Assembly (NCBI RefSeq): GCF_004919085.1
Contig: NZ_STGL01000006.1
Span: 372,001-436,000, forward strand
Direction: 5' to 3'
Length of the DNA stretch: 64,000 nucleotides
Origin: Nocardioides sp. GY 10127
GTDB lineage: Bacteria > Actinomycetota > Actinomycetes > Propionibacteriales > Nocardioidaceae
Every line of letters starts with the position of its first letter. The stretch's first letter is position 1. Shown here one piece after another: positions 16,880 to 24,427 of this stretch. Both the position numbers and the translations under genes were made by a program. The notes beneath the pieces are model-generated. The model had not been told where the DNA came from, made no database searches, and was given only the letters and a program-made list of their open reading frames with translations.

Positions 16880-17910
16880 GCCAGGACGTGACCCCGTACC
16901 CCGCCGACGCGACGGCCGACGCCCCCGCTGGCGCCCCCGCCGACGCCCCCGCCGACGCCCCCGCCGGCGCCCCGCAGGCCGCACCGGCCCCCCGCCGGGC
17001 GTCGTGGCCGAGCGTCGGCGTCGTCGTGCCCACGGGCGGGACCCGGCCGGCGCTGCTGCGCCGCGCGCTGGACTCCGTGGCCGCCCAGGACTACCCCGGC
17101 CGCATCGAGGTGCTCGTCGTCCACGACGGCGTCGAGCCGGACGAGGGGCTCGTCGTGCGCGGCGAGCGGCCCGTCGGCGTCCTGCGCAACGCGCGACGCC
17201 CCGGCCTGGCCGGCACCCGCAACACCGGCATCCTCACCCTCGACACCGACTACGTCGCGTTCCTCGACGACGACGACCACTGGCTGCCGGGCAAGCTCAC
17301 CGCCCAGGTCGAGCGCGCCGTGCAGGCCGACCGCCCGGCGATGGTGACCGCGGCGATGCGCGTCGACTTCGACGGCGTGAGCACGCCGCGCCTGGCCGGC
17401 ACCGACTCCGTCGACCACACGGCCCTCACCCGCTCCATCATGGCGATGCTGCACTCGTCGGGGATGCTGTTCGACCGGGCCGCCCTGGTCGACCGCATCG
17501 GCCTGGTCAGCGAGGACATCCCGGGCAGCCAGAACGAGGACTGGGACATCAAGCTCCGCGCGGCCCGCCTCGGGCCCATCGCCCACGTCGACGAGCCCCT
17601 CGTGGTCGTGGACTGGAACCGCACCTCGCACTACGCCCGGTCGTGGGACACCAAGATCGAGTCGTGGGCCTGGATGCTCGAGCACCACCCCGAGATCGCG
17701 CGCGACCGCCGCGCCTCCGCCCGCGTCCACGGCCAGCTCGCGTTCGCCGAGGCCGCCCGCGGCCGCCGGGGGGCCGCGCTCGCCCACGTCGGCCGCTCGG
17801 TCTGGGCCTTCCAGGGCCTGTGGCGCTCCGTGGTGACCCTCGCCGTCGTCGCCGGGGCGCGCCCCGACACGATCATCGACACCCTGCACCGTCGCGGGCG
17901 CGGCCTGTGA
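16876..17910 (+). CDS. Family 2 glycosyltransferase
   Basis: 344 aa with a GT-A fold: VGVVVPTGGTRPALLRRAL, AQDYPGRIEVLVVHDG, then the DxD-type motif FLDDDDHW and an ENE-type NEDWDIKLRA. It transfers a sugar from an NDP-sugar to the lipid-linked repeat unit in the cytoplasm. Residues ~14-36 are an Ala-Pro-Asp/Gly repeat encoded by a 12-nt minisatellite. ATGA overlap with the upstream sulfotransferase and GTGA with the downstream acyltransferase. Confidence 0.85.
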   Translation: MSQDVTPYPADATADAPAGAPADAPADAPAGAPQAAPAPRRASWPSVGVVVPTGGTRPALLRRALDSVAAQDYPGRIEVLVVHDGVEPDEGLVVRGERPVGVLRNARRPGLAGTRNTGILTLDTDYVAFLDDDDHWLPGKLTAQVERAVQADRPAMVTAAMRVDFDGVSTPRLAGTDSVDHTALTRSIMAMLHSSGMLFDRAALVDRIGLVSEDIPGSQNEDWDIKLRAARLGPIAHVDEPLVVVDWNRTSHYARSWDTKIESWAWMLEHHPEIARDRRASARVHGQLAFAEAARGRRGAALAHVGRSVWAFQGLWRSVVTLAVVAGARPDTIIDTLHRRGRGL

Positions 17911-18530
17911 GCGCGCTGCCCACCGACCCCGTGGCCGCCACCCCCGTCGGCGGCCACGAGATCGGTGGACGCCTGCCCGGGCCCGCCCGGCGCCTCGTGC
18001 GCCTCGGGCTGCGCGCCGTCGTGGCCGGCTACCAGCTGCGCTACGGCCGACGGCTCGTCCTCGGCCGCGACGTGGTGATCCTCGGCGGGCTGAAGATCCA
18101 GCAGGGCACCACCCTGCACCTGGGCGACGGGGTGCGGGTGCGCCGCGGCGTCCTGGTCAACGGCGGCGGCGAGATCCACGTCGGGGCCGACACCCTGCTC
18201 AACGGCTGCTGGATCGGCGCGACCACCCGCGTCGACGTCGGCCGCCGGTGCCTGGTGTCGGACTGCTTCATCAGCGACTCCGACTTCCACAACCTCGACC
18301 CGGCCGAGCGGCACCTGCCGCCCGGCCCGCGCACCCGTGCGCCCATCGTCATCGAGGACAACGCGTGGATCGGCGCGCAGGCGTGGGTGCTCAAGGGCTC
18401 CCGCATCGGCCGCGACTCCGTGGTCTCCGCGGCCAGCGTCGTGCGCGGCGAGGTGCCGCCCGCGGTCGTCGTCGTCGGCAACCCCGCGCAGGTGGTCAAG
18501 CAGCTGCGCCCCTCCGTGCCGCTCGACTGA
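17907..18530 (+). CDS. Left-handed beta-helix acyltransferase (WcaF/maltose acetyltransferase-like)
   Basis: 207 aa. Hexapeptide repeats run through residues ~55-195 (ILGGLKIQQGTTLHLGDG, IEDNAWIGAQAWVLKGSRIG, VVSAASVVRGEVPPAVVVVGNPA), as in LbH O-acetyltransferases. The FISDSDFHNLD segment carries the likely catalytic histidine. It probably acetylates a sugar of the EPS. It is the last gene of the plus-strand operon and is followed by a 19-bp terminator hairpin. Confidence 0.85.
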   Translation: MSALPTDPVAATPVGGHEIGGRLPGPARRLVRLGLRAVVAGYQLRYGRRLVLGRDVVILGGLKIQQGTTLHLGDGVRVRRGVLVNGGGEIHVGADTLLNGCWIGATTRVDVGRRCLVSDCFISDSDFHNLDPAERHLPPGPRTRAPIVIEDNAWIGAQAWVLKGSRIGRDSVVSAASVVRGEVPPAVVVVGNPAQVVKQLRPSVPLD

Positions 18531-18554
18531 CGCGGCGCAGCACACGGGACGAGA

Positions 18555-18597
18555 CGACGAGACGGCCGGACCCTGGCGGGGTCCGGCCGTCTCGTCG
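18555..18597. terminator. Bidirectional terminator between convergent EPS units
   Basis: A perfect 19-bp stem (18555-18573 with 18579-18597) and a 5-nt loop. It ends the plus-strand EPS operon and the convergent glycosyltransferase gene. Confidence 0.85.
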
Positions 18598-18628
18598 TTC
18601 CAGCGGGCCTGCGGCCTGGGCCGCCCGC

Positions 18629-19720
18629 TCAGCCCGCCCGGCTGACCAGGGCCGGGGCGGGGACGGCCCGGCGACGGGCCGCCTCGGCCAGGTGCTCGCC
18701 GGTGAGCGGCTCACCGGGCTCGACCATGACCACGAGTCCACGGGCCGCCAGGTCGCGGCACATGCGGACCTGGTGGTCGTCGACGTGCTCGTGCTGCTCG
18801 GGGTCGCGCGGGACGACCACGGGGATGCGGCCCTCGTGCAGCGCGGTGAGGACGGAGCCGGCACCGCCGTGGGTGACGACGACGTCGCTGGTGGCCACGG
18901 CCGCCTGGAGGTCGAGCGAGCTGAGCCAGCGCTGCGGCTGCTCCCCGTCCACCTCGCAGTCGGTGTTGCCGACCTGCCAGGTCACCCGGGCCCCCTCGGG
19001 CAGTGCGCCCGTGACGCCGTCGACGAGCCGGCGGAAGCCGAACTTCTCGGTGCCGAGCATGACGGTGACGCTCGTCGGCGCGACGGCCAGCGGGGAGCTC
19101 TCGACCGCGAAGCCGTGGTAGATGTCCGAGGTCCGGACCCAGCGGGAGTCCCAGCTGCCCGCGCCGGTCGCCTGGCGGAACAGGCGCGTGCCCGGGAGGG
19201 CCGCGGCGAGCCGGCCCGTGAGCGACGGCTTGTCGAGGCGGGCCACGCTCTCGACGTAGACGATCGGGGTGCGCATCGCTGCCGCGGCGACCAGGTGGGG
19301 CGCGGCCTGCGCCGCACCCGCGGAGAGGACGACGGAGGGGCGCACGCGCCGGTGCAGCACCATCGCGCGGGCCAGCGACGAGGCGGCGCGGCCCAGCTGG
19401 CGGCTCGCCACCTTCGGCACGAACGTGACGGTGCCGCCCTGGGCGACGACGCCCGCGGTCTGCTGGCTGCGCGGGACGACCCAGTGCCGGTCGGCGTGCG
19501 GGACGCCCCAGGCGTCCGCGACCGCGCAGAGCTCGGCGAAGTGGCCGCCGCCGGAGCTCACCAGCATGACGGGGCCGAAGCGGCCGTCCTGGACGAGCGG
19601 GAGGGCGTCCGGCAGCACCAGGGGTCGACGGGCGGGCACGACGGGGCGCGGCGCCGGCACGGCGCGACGCAGGACGACCGGCTGGGTCTCGACCGGACTC
19701 GCGGTGGCTTGGACGGACAT
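18629..19720 (-). CDS. Alg13/Alg14-type fused glycosyltransferase
   Basis: 363 aa. The N-terminal half has the Alg14-like VMLVSSGGGHFAEL motif. The C-terminal half has the GT28/MurG-like donor site (VTHGGAGSVLTALHEGRIPVVVPRDPEQHEHVDDHQ). Bacterial PssD/PssE-like pairs of this kind transfer a sugar to a lipid-linked intermediate; here both halves are in one protein. The start at 19720 has GGGAGG upstream and is preferred over an in-frame codon 39 nt earlier. It is transcribed alone, away from an EPS-type dyad at 19799. Confidence 0.8.
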   Translation of the reverse strand: MSVQATASPVETQPVVLRRAVPAPRPVVPARRPLVLPDALPLVQDGRFGPVMLVSSGGGHFAELCAVADAWGVPHADRHWVVPRSQQTAGVVAQGGTVTFVPKVASRQLGRAASSLARAMVLHRRVRPSVVLSAGAAQAAPHLVAAAAMRTPIVYVESVARLDKPSLTGRLAAALPGTRLFRQATGAGSWDSRWVRTSDIYHGFAVESSPLAVAPTSVTVMLGTEKFGFRRLVDGVTGALPEGARVTWQVGNTDCEVDGEQPQRWLSSLDLQAAVATSDVVVTHGGAGSVLTALHEGRIPVVVPRDPEQHEHVDDHQVRMCRDLAARGLVVMVEPGEPLTGEHLAEAARRRAVPAPALVSRAG

Positions 19721-19798
19721 ACGGCGCCTCCCTCGGAGCTGCTGAGGGCTCCATGCCACGACGCGAGGAGGGGCAGCCGGGCAGGTCGAGGGGCTAGT

Positions 19799-19815
19799 TA
19801 CCCCAGATGCGGGTA
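19799..19815 (-). promoter_or_regulatory. EPS-type dyad with 7-nt spacer
   Basis: TACCCCAGATGCGGGTA has perfect 5-bp arms but a 7-nt instead of 6-nt spacer. It lies 78 bp before the glycosyltransferase start. I see no convincing -10 at the usual distance on this side, so the regulated direction is uncertain. Confidence 0.35.
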
Positions 19816-19831
19816 GTCCTCCTGGGCCACG

Positions 19832-19892
19832 TACCGCGAATGGGGTACGTCATCGCCGGTATCGCGGCGGGCCCCGCGCGCGGCCCTAGCGT
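19832..19892 (+). promoter_or_regulatory. EPS operator and promoter of the LCP gene
   Basis: TACCGCGAATGGGGTA (19832-19847) is followed after 39 bp by TAGCGT (19887-19892), with a predicted start near 19899 and a leader of about 117 nt to the LCP gene. Confidence 0.5.
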
Positions 19893-20015
19893 CGTCACGA
19901 CGCCGAGCCCGGAAGACCGCGGAACGCAAGCCCCGCACCGTCCGGACACCCGTGCGTCGCCGGCGGGACGCACCCCGCTCCCCTTCCCCGCAGACCCCGA
20001 ACCCAGGAGGACGCC

Positions 20016-21227
20016 GTGGCGCACCCCTCTGCCGCCCCGGCCGCGTCGCAGCCCGGCCGGACCCCGACCGACGACGACGCCGGGCTCGCCGGGATCGGCC
20101 TGGCCGGTGACGGCGACGGACCCGGCGACGGCGGCCAGGGCGGGGACCACGGCGACGACGGCCGCGGCGGTGGCGGTCGACGCCGACGCCGGACCCGCAC
20201 CGTGCTGCTCGTCGTCCTCGTGGTGCTCGCGCTGGGCGTCGGCGGGGTCGCCTGGTCGGTGCACAGCACCGAGCAGCAGCTCGACTCCCAGGTGACCAAG
20301 GTCGACGACGTGTTCTCGAACCTGGAGAACCGTCCGTCCAAGGTGACCGAGGGCGAGGCGGCCGGCGCGGTCAACATCCTGCTGCTGGGCAGCGACCTGC
20401 GCAGCGACACCCCGACCACCGGCACGGACGGCACCAGCGGCGGCACCACGAGCGCCGAGGACTGGGTGCCCGGCTCGCAGCGCTCGGACACGATGATGCT
20501 CCTGCACCTCTCGGCGGACCGGAAGAGCGCCGCGCTCATCTCCTTCCCGCGCGACTCGTGGGTCGACATCCCCGGGTACGGGAAGTCGAAGATCAACGCG
20601 GCCTTCTCGTGGGGCGGCCCGTCGCTCGCGGTCGAGACCGTCGAGCAGCTCACCGGCGTCTACGTCGACCACGTGGCCTGGGTGGACTGGGACGGCTTCG
20701 CCGCCCTCACCGACGAGCTCGGCGGGGTCGACGTCTGGGTCCCGGGCACCGTCTACGACTCGGCCCGCGACGTCACCTGGACCCGCGGCATGCACCACCT
20801 GGACGGCGAGGAGGCGCTCCTCTACGTCCGCCAGCGCTACGGCCTGGCCGGCGGCGACCTCGACCGCGTGCGCCGTCAGCAGTACTTCATGAAGGCGCTC
20901 ATGGACACCTTCCGCCACCAGTTCAAGGCCACCGACCCGCTGCACGTGCGGGACATGATCTCCACGCTCACCGAGCACCTGTCGGTGAGCTCCGAGCTCA
21001 CCGTCGACGACCTCAAGGACCTCCTGATGGACCTCACGGACCTCAAGACCAAGGACGTCGACTTCATGACCGCGCCGGTCGCCGGGTTCGGCTACGAGGG
21101 CGACCAGAGCGTCGTCTACCTCGACCACGCGGAGGACAAGGGCCTGTTCAAGGCGGTGCGCCGCGACGAGGTGCGGACGTGGTCGCGCAACCACGTCGAC
21201 GCCCTCACCATCGGCGTCGTCAGCTGA
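20016..21227 (+). CDS. LytR-CpsA-Psr (LCP) family cell-wall glycopolymer ligase
   Basis: 403 aa: a cytoplasmic Gly/Asp/Arg-rich N-terminus, one TM at ~62-82 and an extracellular LCP domain. The hallmark residues are present: LLLGSDLRSD, RSDTMMLLHLS, ALISFPRDSWVDIPGYG, KINAAFSWGG, HLDGEEALLYVRQRYGLAGGDLDRVRRQQ. LCP enzymes move glycopolymers from the lipid carrier to peptidoglycan or other wall glycans, so it likely attaches the EPS to the wall. The GTG start has AGGAGG upstream. An EPS-type operator precedes it. Confidence 0.9.
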   Translation: MAHPSAAPAASQPGRTPTDDDAGLAGIGLAGDGDGPGDGGQGGDHGDDGRGGGGRRRRRTRTVLLVVLVVLALGVGGVAWSVHSTEQQLDSQVTKVDDVFSNLENRPSKVTEGEAAGAVNILLLGSDLRSDTPTTGTDGTSGGTTSAEDWVPGSQRSDTMMLLHLSADRKSAALISFPRDSWVDIPGYGKSKINAAFSWGGPSLAVETVEQLTGVYVDHVAWVDWDGFAALTDELGGVDVWVPGTVYDSARDVTWTRGMHHLDGEEALLYVRQRYGLAGGDLDRVRRQQYFMKALMDTFRHQFKATDPLHVRDMISTLTEHLSVSSELTVDDLKDLLMDLTDLKTKDVDFMTAPVAGFGYEGDQSVVYLDHAEDKGLFKAVRRDEVRTWSRNHVDALTIGVVS

Positions 21228-21232
21228 CGCCG

Positions 21233-21252
21233 TCCCCACGGCGGGGTGGGGA
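21233..21252. terminator. Short terminator-like hairpin
   Basis: A 7-bp stem TCCCCAC/GTGGGGA with a 6-nt loop fills the 36-bp gap between the convergent LCP and GNAT genes. Confidence 0.4.
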
Positions 21253-21263
21253 GGCGACGGGTC

Positions 21264-22355
21264 TCAGCGCCGCTTCTCCACCCCACCCAGGTACTCGACC
21301 GGCCGGAACCCGAGCGCCTCGTTGACGGCGATCATCCACTCGTTCTCGGCGGCGTTCCAGGTGGCCACCGACTCCACGCCGGGGGCCCGCTCCCCCAGGA
21401 GCCGCGCCGCGGCCACCTTGAGCGCGACGCCCAGCCGGTGGCCCCGGTGGGCGCGGTCGACGAGCGTCCCCCACTGGTAGGCCCGCGTCGGCTCGTGCGC
21501 GGTCGTGACCACCTCGGTGTAGGCCACCACGGTGCCGTCCACGTCCAGCGCGACCGCCCGGTACGGCGTCCGCCCCTGGCGGCGCATCAGCGCCTCGCCC
21601 TCGCGCACGCGCGCCACCTCGGCCGTCTGCGGCTCGCGGGTCAGCCCACCGGTCGGCGCCTCGGTCTCCAGGCTCGCCTCGAGCACCGCCCACCCGCCGA
21701 CCAGCTCCTCGGGCACCTCGCCCACCCACGCGCGCAGCGCGTAGCCCTCGTGGCGGGTGGCGGCGTGCGCCGCGAGGTCGTCCAGGACGCCGGCCGGCAC
21801 GGGCAGCCGCAGGCGGCGCTGCACCTCCACCAGCTCCAGCGCGTACCCCCGCGCGGCGGCGAAGGCCAGGCCCGGCGCGATGCCGCCCGGCTGCCCGGCG
21901 CCCGGCTGCTCGCCGTCCGACTGCCCGCCCTCGGGGCCGAGCCGCCACGGCCAGAGCACCTCGCTGCCCAGCACGGTGCGGCCGAGGGCGGCCGCCTCGT
22001 CCTCGAGCCGGGCGAGCAGCGCCGAGCCGAGGCCGGCGCGCCGGCGCTCGGGCAGCACCACGACGAGCACCTGCGCGGACTCGAGGTTGTCCCGCAGGGG
22101 CACCTCCAGCAGCCCGAACGCGACCGGCTCGCCCCCGAGGCGTCCGACGAACCCGCTGACCCGCCGGCTCCCGCCCGCGTCGCGCAGGGTCTCGCGCATC
22201 TCCGGCGCCGTCCACGTCGTCGCGGCCGCGCCGCGGTCGTGCTCCTCGGCCCGGGCGTAGACCGCGTGCCAGGCGGCGAACGCCGCCTCGTCCTCGGGGT
22301 CGACGGCCTCCACGGACCAGTCCACCGGCCGCCCCACCGACGACGGCGCGCTCAC
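21264..22355 (-). CDS. Tandem GNAT-domain acetyltransferase-like protein
   Basis: 363 aa with two GNAT domains, as in mycothiol synthase-like proteins. The first has VLVVVLPERRRAGLGSALLARLE (residues ~95-120). The second has GTLVDRAHRGHRLGVALKVAAARLL and WNAAENEWMIAVNEALGF, the acetyl-CoA site and the typical C-terminal strand. The GTG overlaps the stop of the ABC-F gene (GTGA). The substrate is not evident. An Asp/Gly/Gln-rich insert interrupts domain 1 (~125-150). Confidence 0.75.
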   Translation of the reverse strand: MSAPSSVGRPVDWSVEAVDPEDEAAFAAWHAVYARAEEHDRGAAATTWTAPEMRETLRDAGGSRRVSGFVGRLGGEPVAFGLLEVPLRDNLESAQVLVVVLPERRRAGLGSALLARLEDEAAALGRTVLGSEVLWPWRLGPEGGQSDGEQPGAGQPGGIAPGLAFAAARGYALELVEVQRRLRLPVPAGVLDDLAAHAATRHEGYALRAWVGEVPEELVGGWAVLEASLETEAPTGGLTREPQTAEVARVREGEALMRRQGRTPYRAVALDVDGTVVAYTEVVTTAHEPTRAYQWGTLVDRAHRGHRLGVALKVAAARLLGERAPGVESVATWNAAENEWMIAVNEALGFRPVEYLGGVEKRR

Positions 22356-24046
22356 CGGGCACGCTCCACGCGGCCCTCGTCCCACACGGGGTCGGTCGAC
22401 TCGTACACGGAGCCGTCGGCGCCGTAGACGAGGTACCGGTCGAACCCGCGGGCGAACCAGCGGTCGTGCGTGACGGCCAGGACGGTGCCCTCGAACGCGG
22501 CCAGGCCCTCCTCGAGGGCCTCCGCGGACTGGACGTCGAGGTTGTCGGTGGGCTCGTCGAGCAGCAGCAGGGTCGCGCCCGACAGCTCCAGGAGGAGGAT
22601 CTGGAAGCGCGCCTGCTGGCCGCCCGAGAGCGACTCGAAGGTCTGCTCGGCGCCCGCGGAGAGCTCGTAGCGGTCCAGGACGCGGCTGGCCTGCTCGCGC
22701 CCCATGCCCTGGCGGCCGTCCGGGTGCCCGTCGCCCCGGTGCAGGATGTCGAGCAGCGTCCGGCCGAGGAGCTCCGGGTGGTCGTGGGTCTGGACGAACC
22801 AGCCCGGCCGTACCCGCGCCCCCAGCCGAGCCCGGCCCGTGTGCCGCACCGGCTCGATCGCGGTCTCCGAGACCGGTCGGTGCTCGACGTCCGGGTCGCT
22901 CCCGCCGGCGGCGAGGAGCCGCAGGAAGTGGGACTTCCCCGACCCGTTGGAGCCCAGCACGGCCACCCGCTCGCCGTACCAGACCTCCAGGTCGAAGGGC
23001 TTCATCAGGCCCGTGAGCTCGAGGTTCTCGCAGACGACCGCGCGCTTGCCGGTGCGACCGCCCGAGAGCCGCATGGTGACGTTCTGCTCGCGCGGCTGCT
23101 CGATCGGCGGGCCGGCCTCCTCGAACTTCCGCAGCCGGGTCTGGGCGGCCTTGTAGGCCTTCGCCATGCCGTCGTTGAACTCGGCCTTCACCTTCAGGCG
23201 CAGCACCAGCGCCTTGAGCTTCGCGTGCTCCTCGTCCCAGCGCCGGCGCAGCTCCTCGAAGCGCGCGAAGCGGTCCTTGCGGGCCTGGTGGTAGCTGGTG
23301 AAGCCGCCGGGGTGGGTCCACACCGTGTTGCCCGCCCAGCCGAGCTCGACGGTGACGACCCGCGTCGCGGTGTTGTCGAGCAGCTCCCGGTCGTGGCTGA
23401 TGAGCAGGATCGTCTTCTCGCTGCCGCGGATGCGCCCCTCGAGCCAGACCTTGCCCGGCACGTCGAGGTAGTTGTCCGGCTCGTCGAGCAGCAGCACCTG
23501 GTCGGGCCCGGCGAGCAGGTACTCCAGCACCAGCCGCTTCTGCTCGCCGCCCGACAGGGTCGAGAGCGAGCGGTACTTCGCCCGGTCGTAGGGCAGCGCG
23601 AGCGCCGCGGTCGTCACGACGTCCCAGGTGACCTCGAGGTCGTAGCCGCCGGCGTCCGCGTACTCCGCCAGCGCCTCGGCGTAGCGCATCTGCGTCTTCT
23701 CGTCGTCGGTCTCCATCAGGCGCAGCTCGAGGGCGTCCACGCGGGCGGACGCCTCGCGCACCCGCACGGGGGAGACGCTGAGCAGGAGGTCGGCCACGCT
23801 CGGGTCCTCGCCCAGGCCCGCCTTCACGTCCTGGCGCATGACGCCCAGCCCGCCCGACCGCGTGACCACGCCGGCGTGCGGGTCGAGGTCGCCCGAGACG
23901 ATCCGCAGCAGCGTCGTCTTGCCCGCGCCGTTGGCGCCGACGAGCGCGACCTTCGCGCCCTCGCCGACGCGGAAGCTCACGTCGTCGAGCAGCACCCGAC
24001 CGTCGGGAAGCTCGTACCTGACCCCGGCGACGTCCACGTGACCCAC
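22352..24046 (-). CDS. ABC-F family ATPase
   Basis: 564 aa with two ABC domains and no membrane segment. Domain 1: Walker A GANGAGKTT, signature LSGGEQKRL, Walker B VLLLDEPDNYLD. A charged linker with DRFARFEELRRRWDEEHAKL follows. Domain 2: GSNGSGKS, LSGGQQARF, LLLLDEPTDNLD. ABC-F proteins act on ribosomes, either as translation factors or as ribosome protection proteins; which applies here cannot be told. GTG start with GGAGG about 10 nt upstream. The first gene of a two-gene unit with the GNAT gene. Confidence 0.85.
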   Translation of the reverse strand: MGHVDVAGVRYELPDGRVLLDDVSFRVGEGAKVALVGANGAGKTTLLRIVSGDLDPHAGVVTRSGGLGVMRQDVKAGLGEDPSVADLLLSVSPVRVREASARVDALELRLMETDDEKTQMRYAEALAEYADAGGYDLEVTWDVVTTAALALPYDRAKYRSLSTLSGGEQKRLVLEYLLAGPDQVLLLDEPDNYLDVPGKVWLEGRIRGSEKTILLISHDRELLDNTATRVVTVELGWAGNTVWTHPGGFTSYHQARKDRFARFEELRRRWDEEHAKLKALVLRLKVKAEFNDGMAKAYKAAQTRLRKFEEAGPPIEQPREQNVTMRLSGGRTGKRAVVCENLELTGLMKPFDLEVWYGERVAVLGSNGSGKSHFLRLLAAGGSDPDVEHRPVSETAIEPVRHTGRARLGARVRPGWFVQTHDHPELLGRTLLDILHRGDGHPDGRQGMGREQASRVLDRYELSAGAEQTFESLSGGQQARFQILLLELSGATLLLLDEPTDNLDVQSAEALEEGLAAFEGTVLAVTHDRWFARGFDRYLVYGADGSVYESTDPVWDEGRVERAR

Positions 24047-24175
24047 GAGCGACGATCCTCCCCCATCGCCGCGACGCGGTCACCTCGATATCCTCCCGGC
24101 CACGTCATCAGGGCCATCAGGACTGCTGAGCCGCCGCACAGGGAACCCACACCGACCCGACGGAGCGTCGAGGAC

Positions 24176-24424
24176 ATGGACACCACCTCCGACCGCTCCC
24201 CCGACGCCACGACGCCCGCCGCGGACAGGCCCCGCCGCGCGGGCCGGCTGCGCCGCGCCGTCGTCGCCGGCGTCCTCGTGACCGGGCTCGGCCTCGGCGC
24301 CGCCGCCTGCAGCAGCACGGACACCTCCTCCTCGACGTCCAGCAGCTCGGGGACCACCTCGAGCAGCGTCGCGGTGGGCAGCGGCTCGGGCTCCACCTCG
24401 CAGGCGAGCTCGCAGGGGTCCTGA
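24176..24424 (+). CDS. Small Ser-rich lipoprotein
   Basis: 82 aa: charged N-terminus, hydrophobic segment 28-44, lipobox-like AAAC (Cys45), then only a Ser/Thr/Gly-rich tail of 37 residues. Start supported by GAGG just upstream. It lies 3 bp before the apbE-like gene. FMN-binding lipoproteins usually sit here, but this one has no FMN-binding domain and no flavinylation motif (S/T-G-A-T/S). Confidence 0.65.
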   Translation: MDTTSDRSPDATTPAADRPRRAGRLRRAVVAGVLVTGLGLGAAACSSTDTSSSTSSSSGTTSSSVAVGSGSGSTSQASSQGS

Positions 24425-24427
24425 GCC

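Noticed and set aside
7107..19892. The EPS dyad as a BldD, CRP or MtrA site
   Set aside because: The TACCC/GGGTA half-sites do not match the known consensus of these regulators; the spacing only resembles CRP-class promoters.
22466..24424. 652-codon plus-strand frame spanning the ABC-F gene
   Set aside because: Antisense shadow; only its last 82 codons, from 24176, are a plausible lipoprotein gene.
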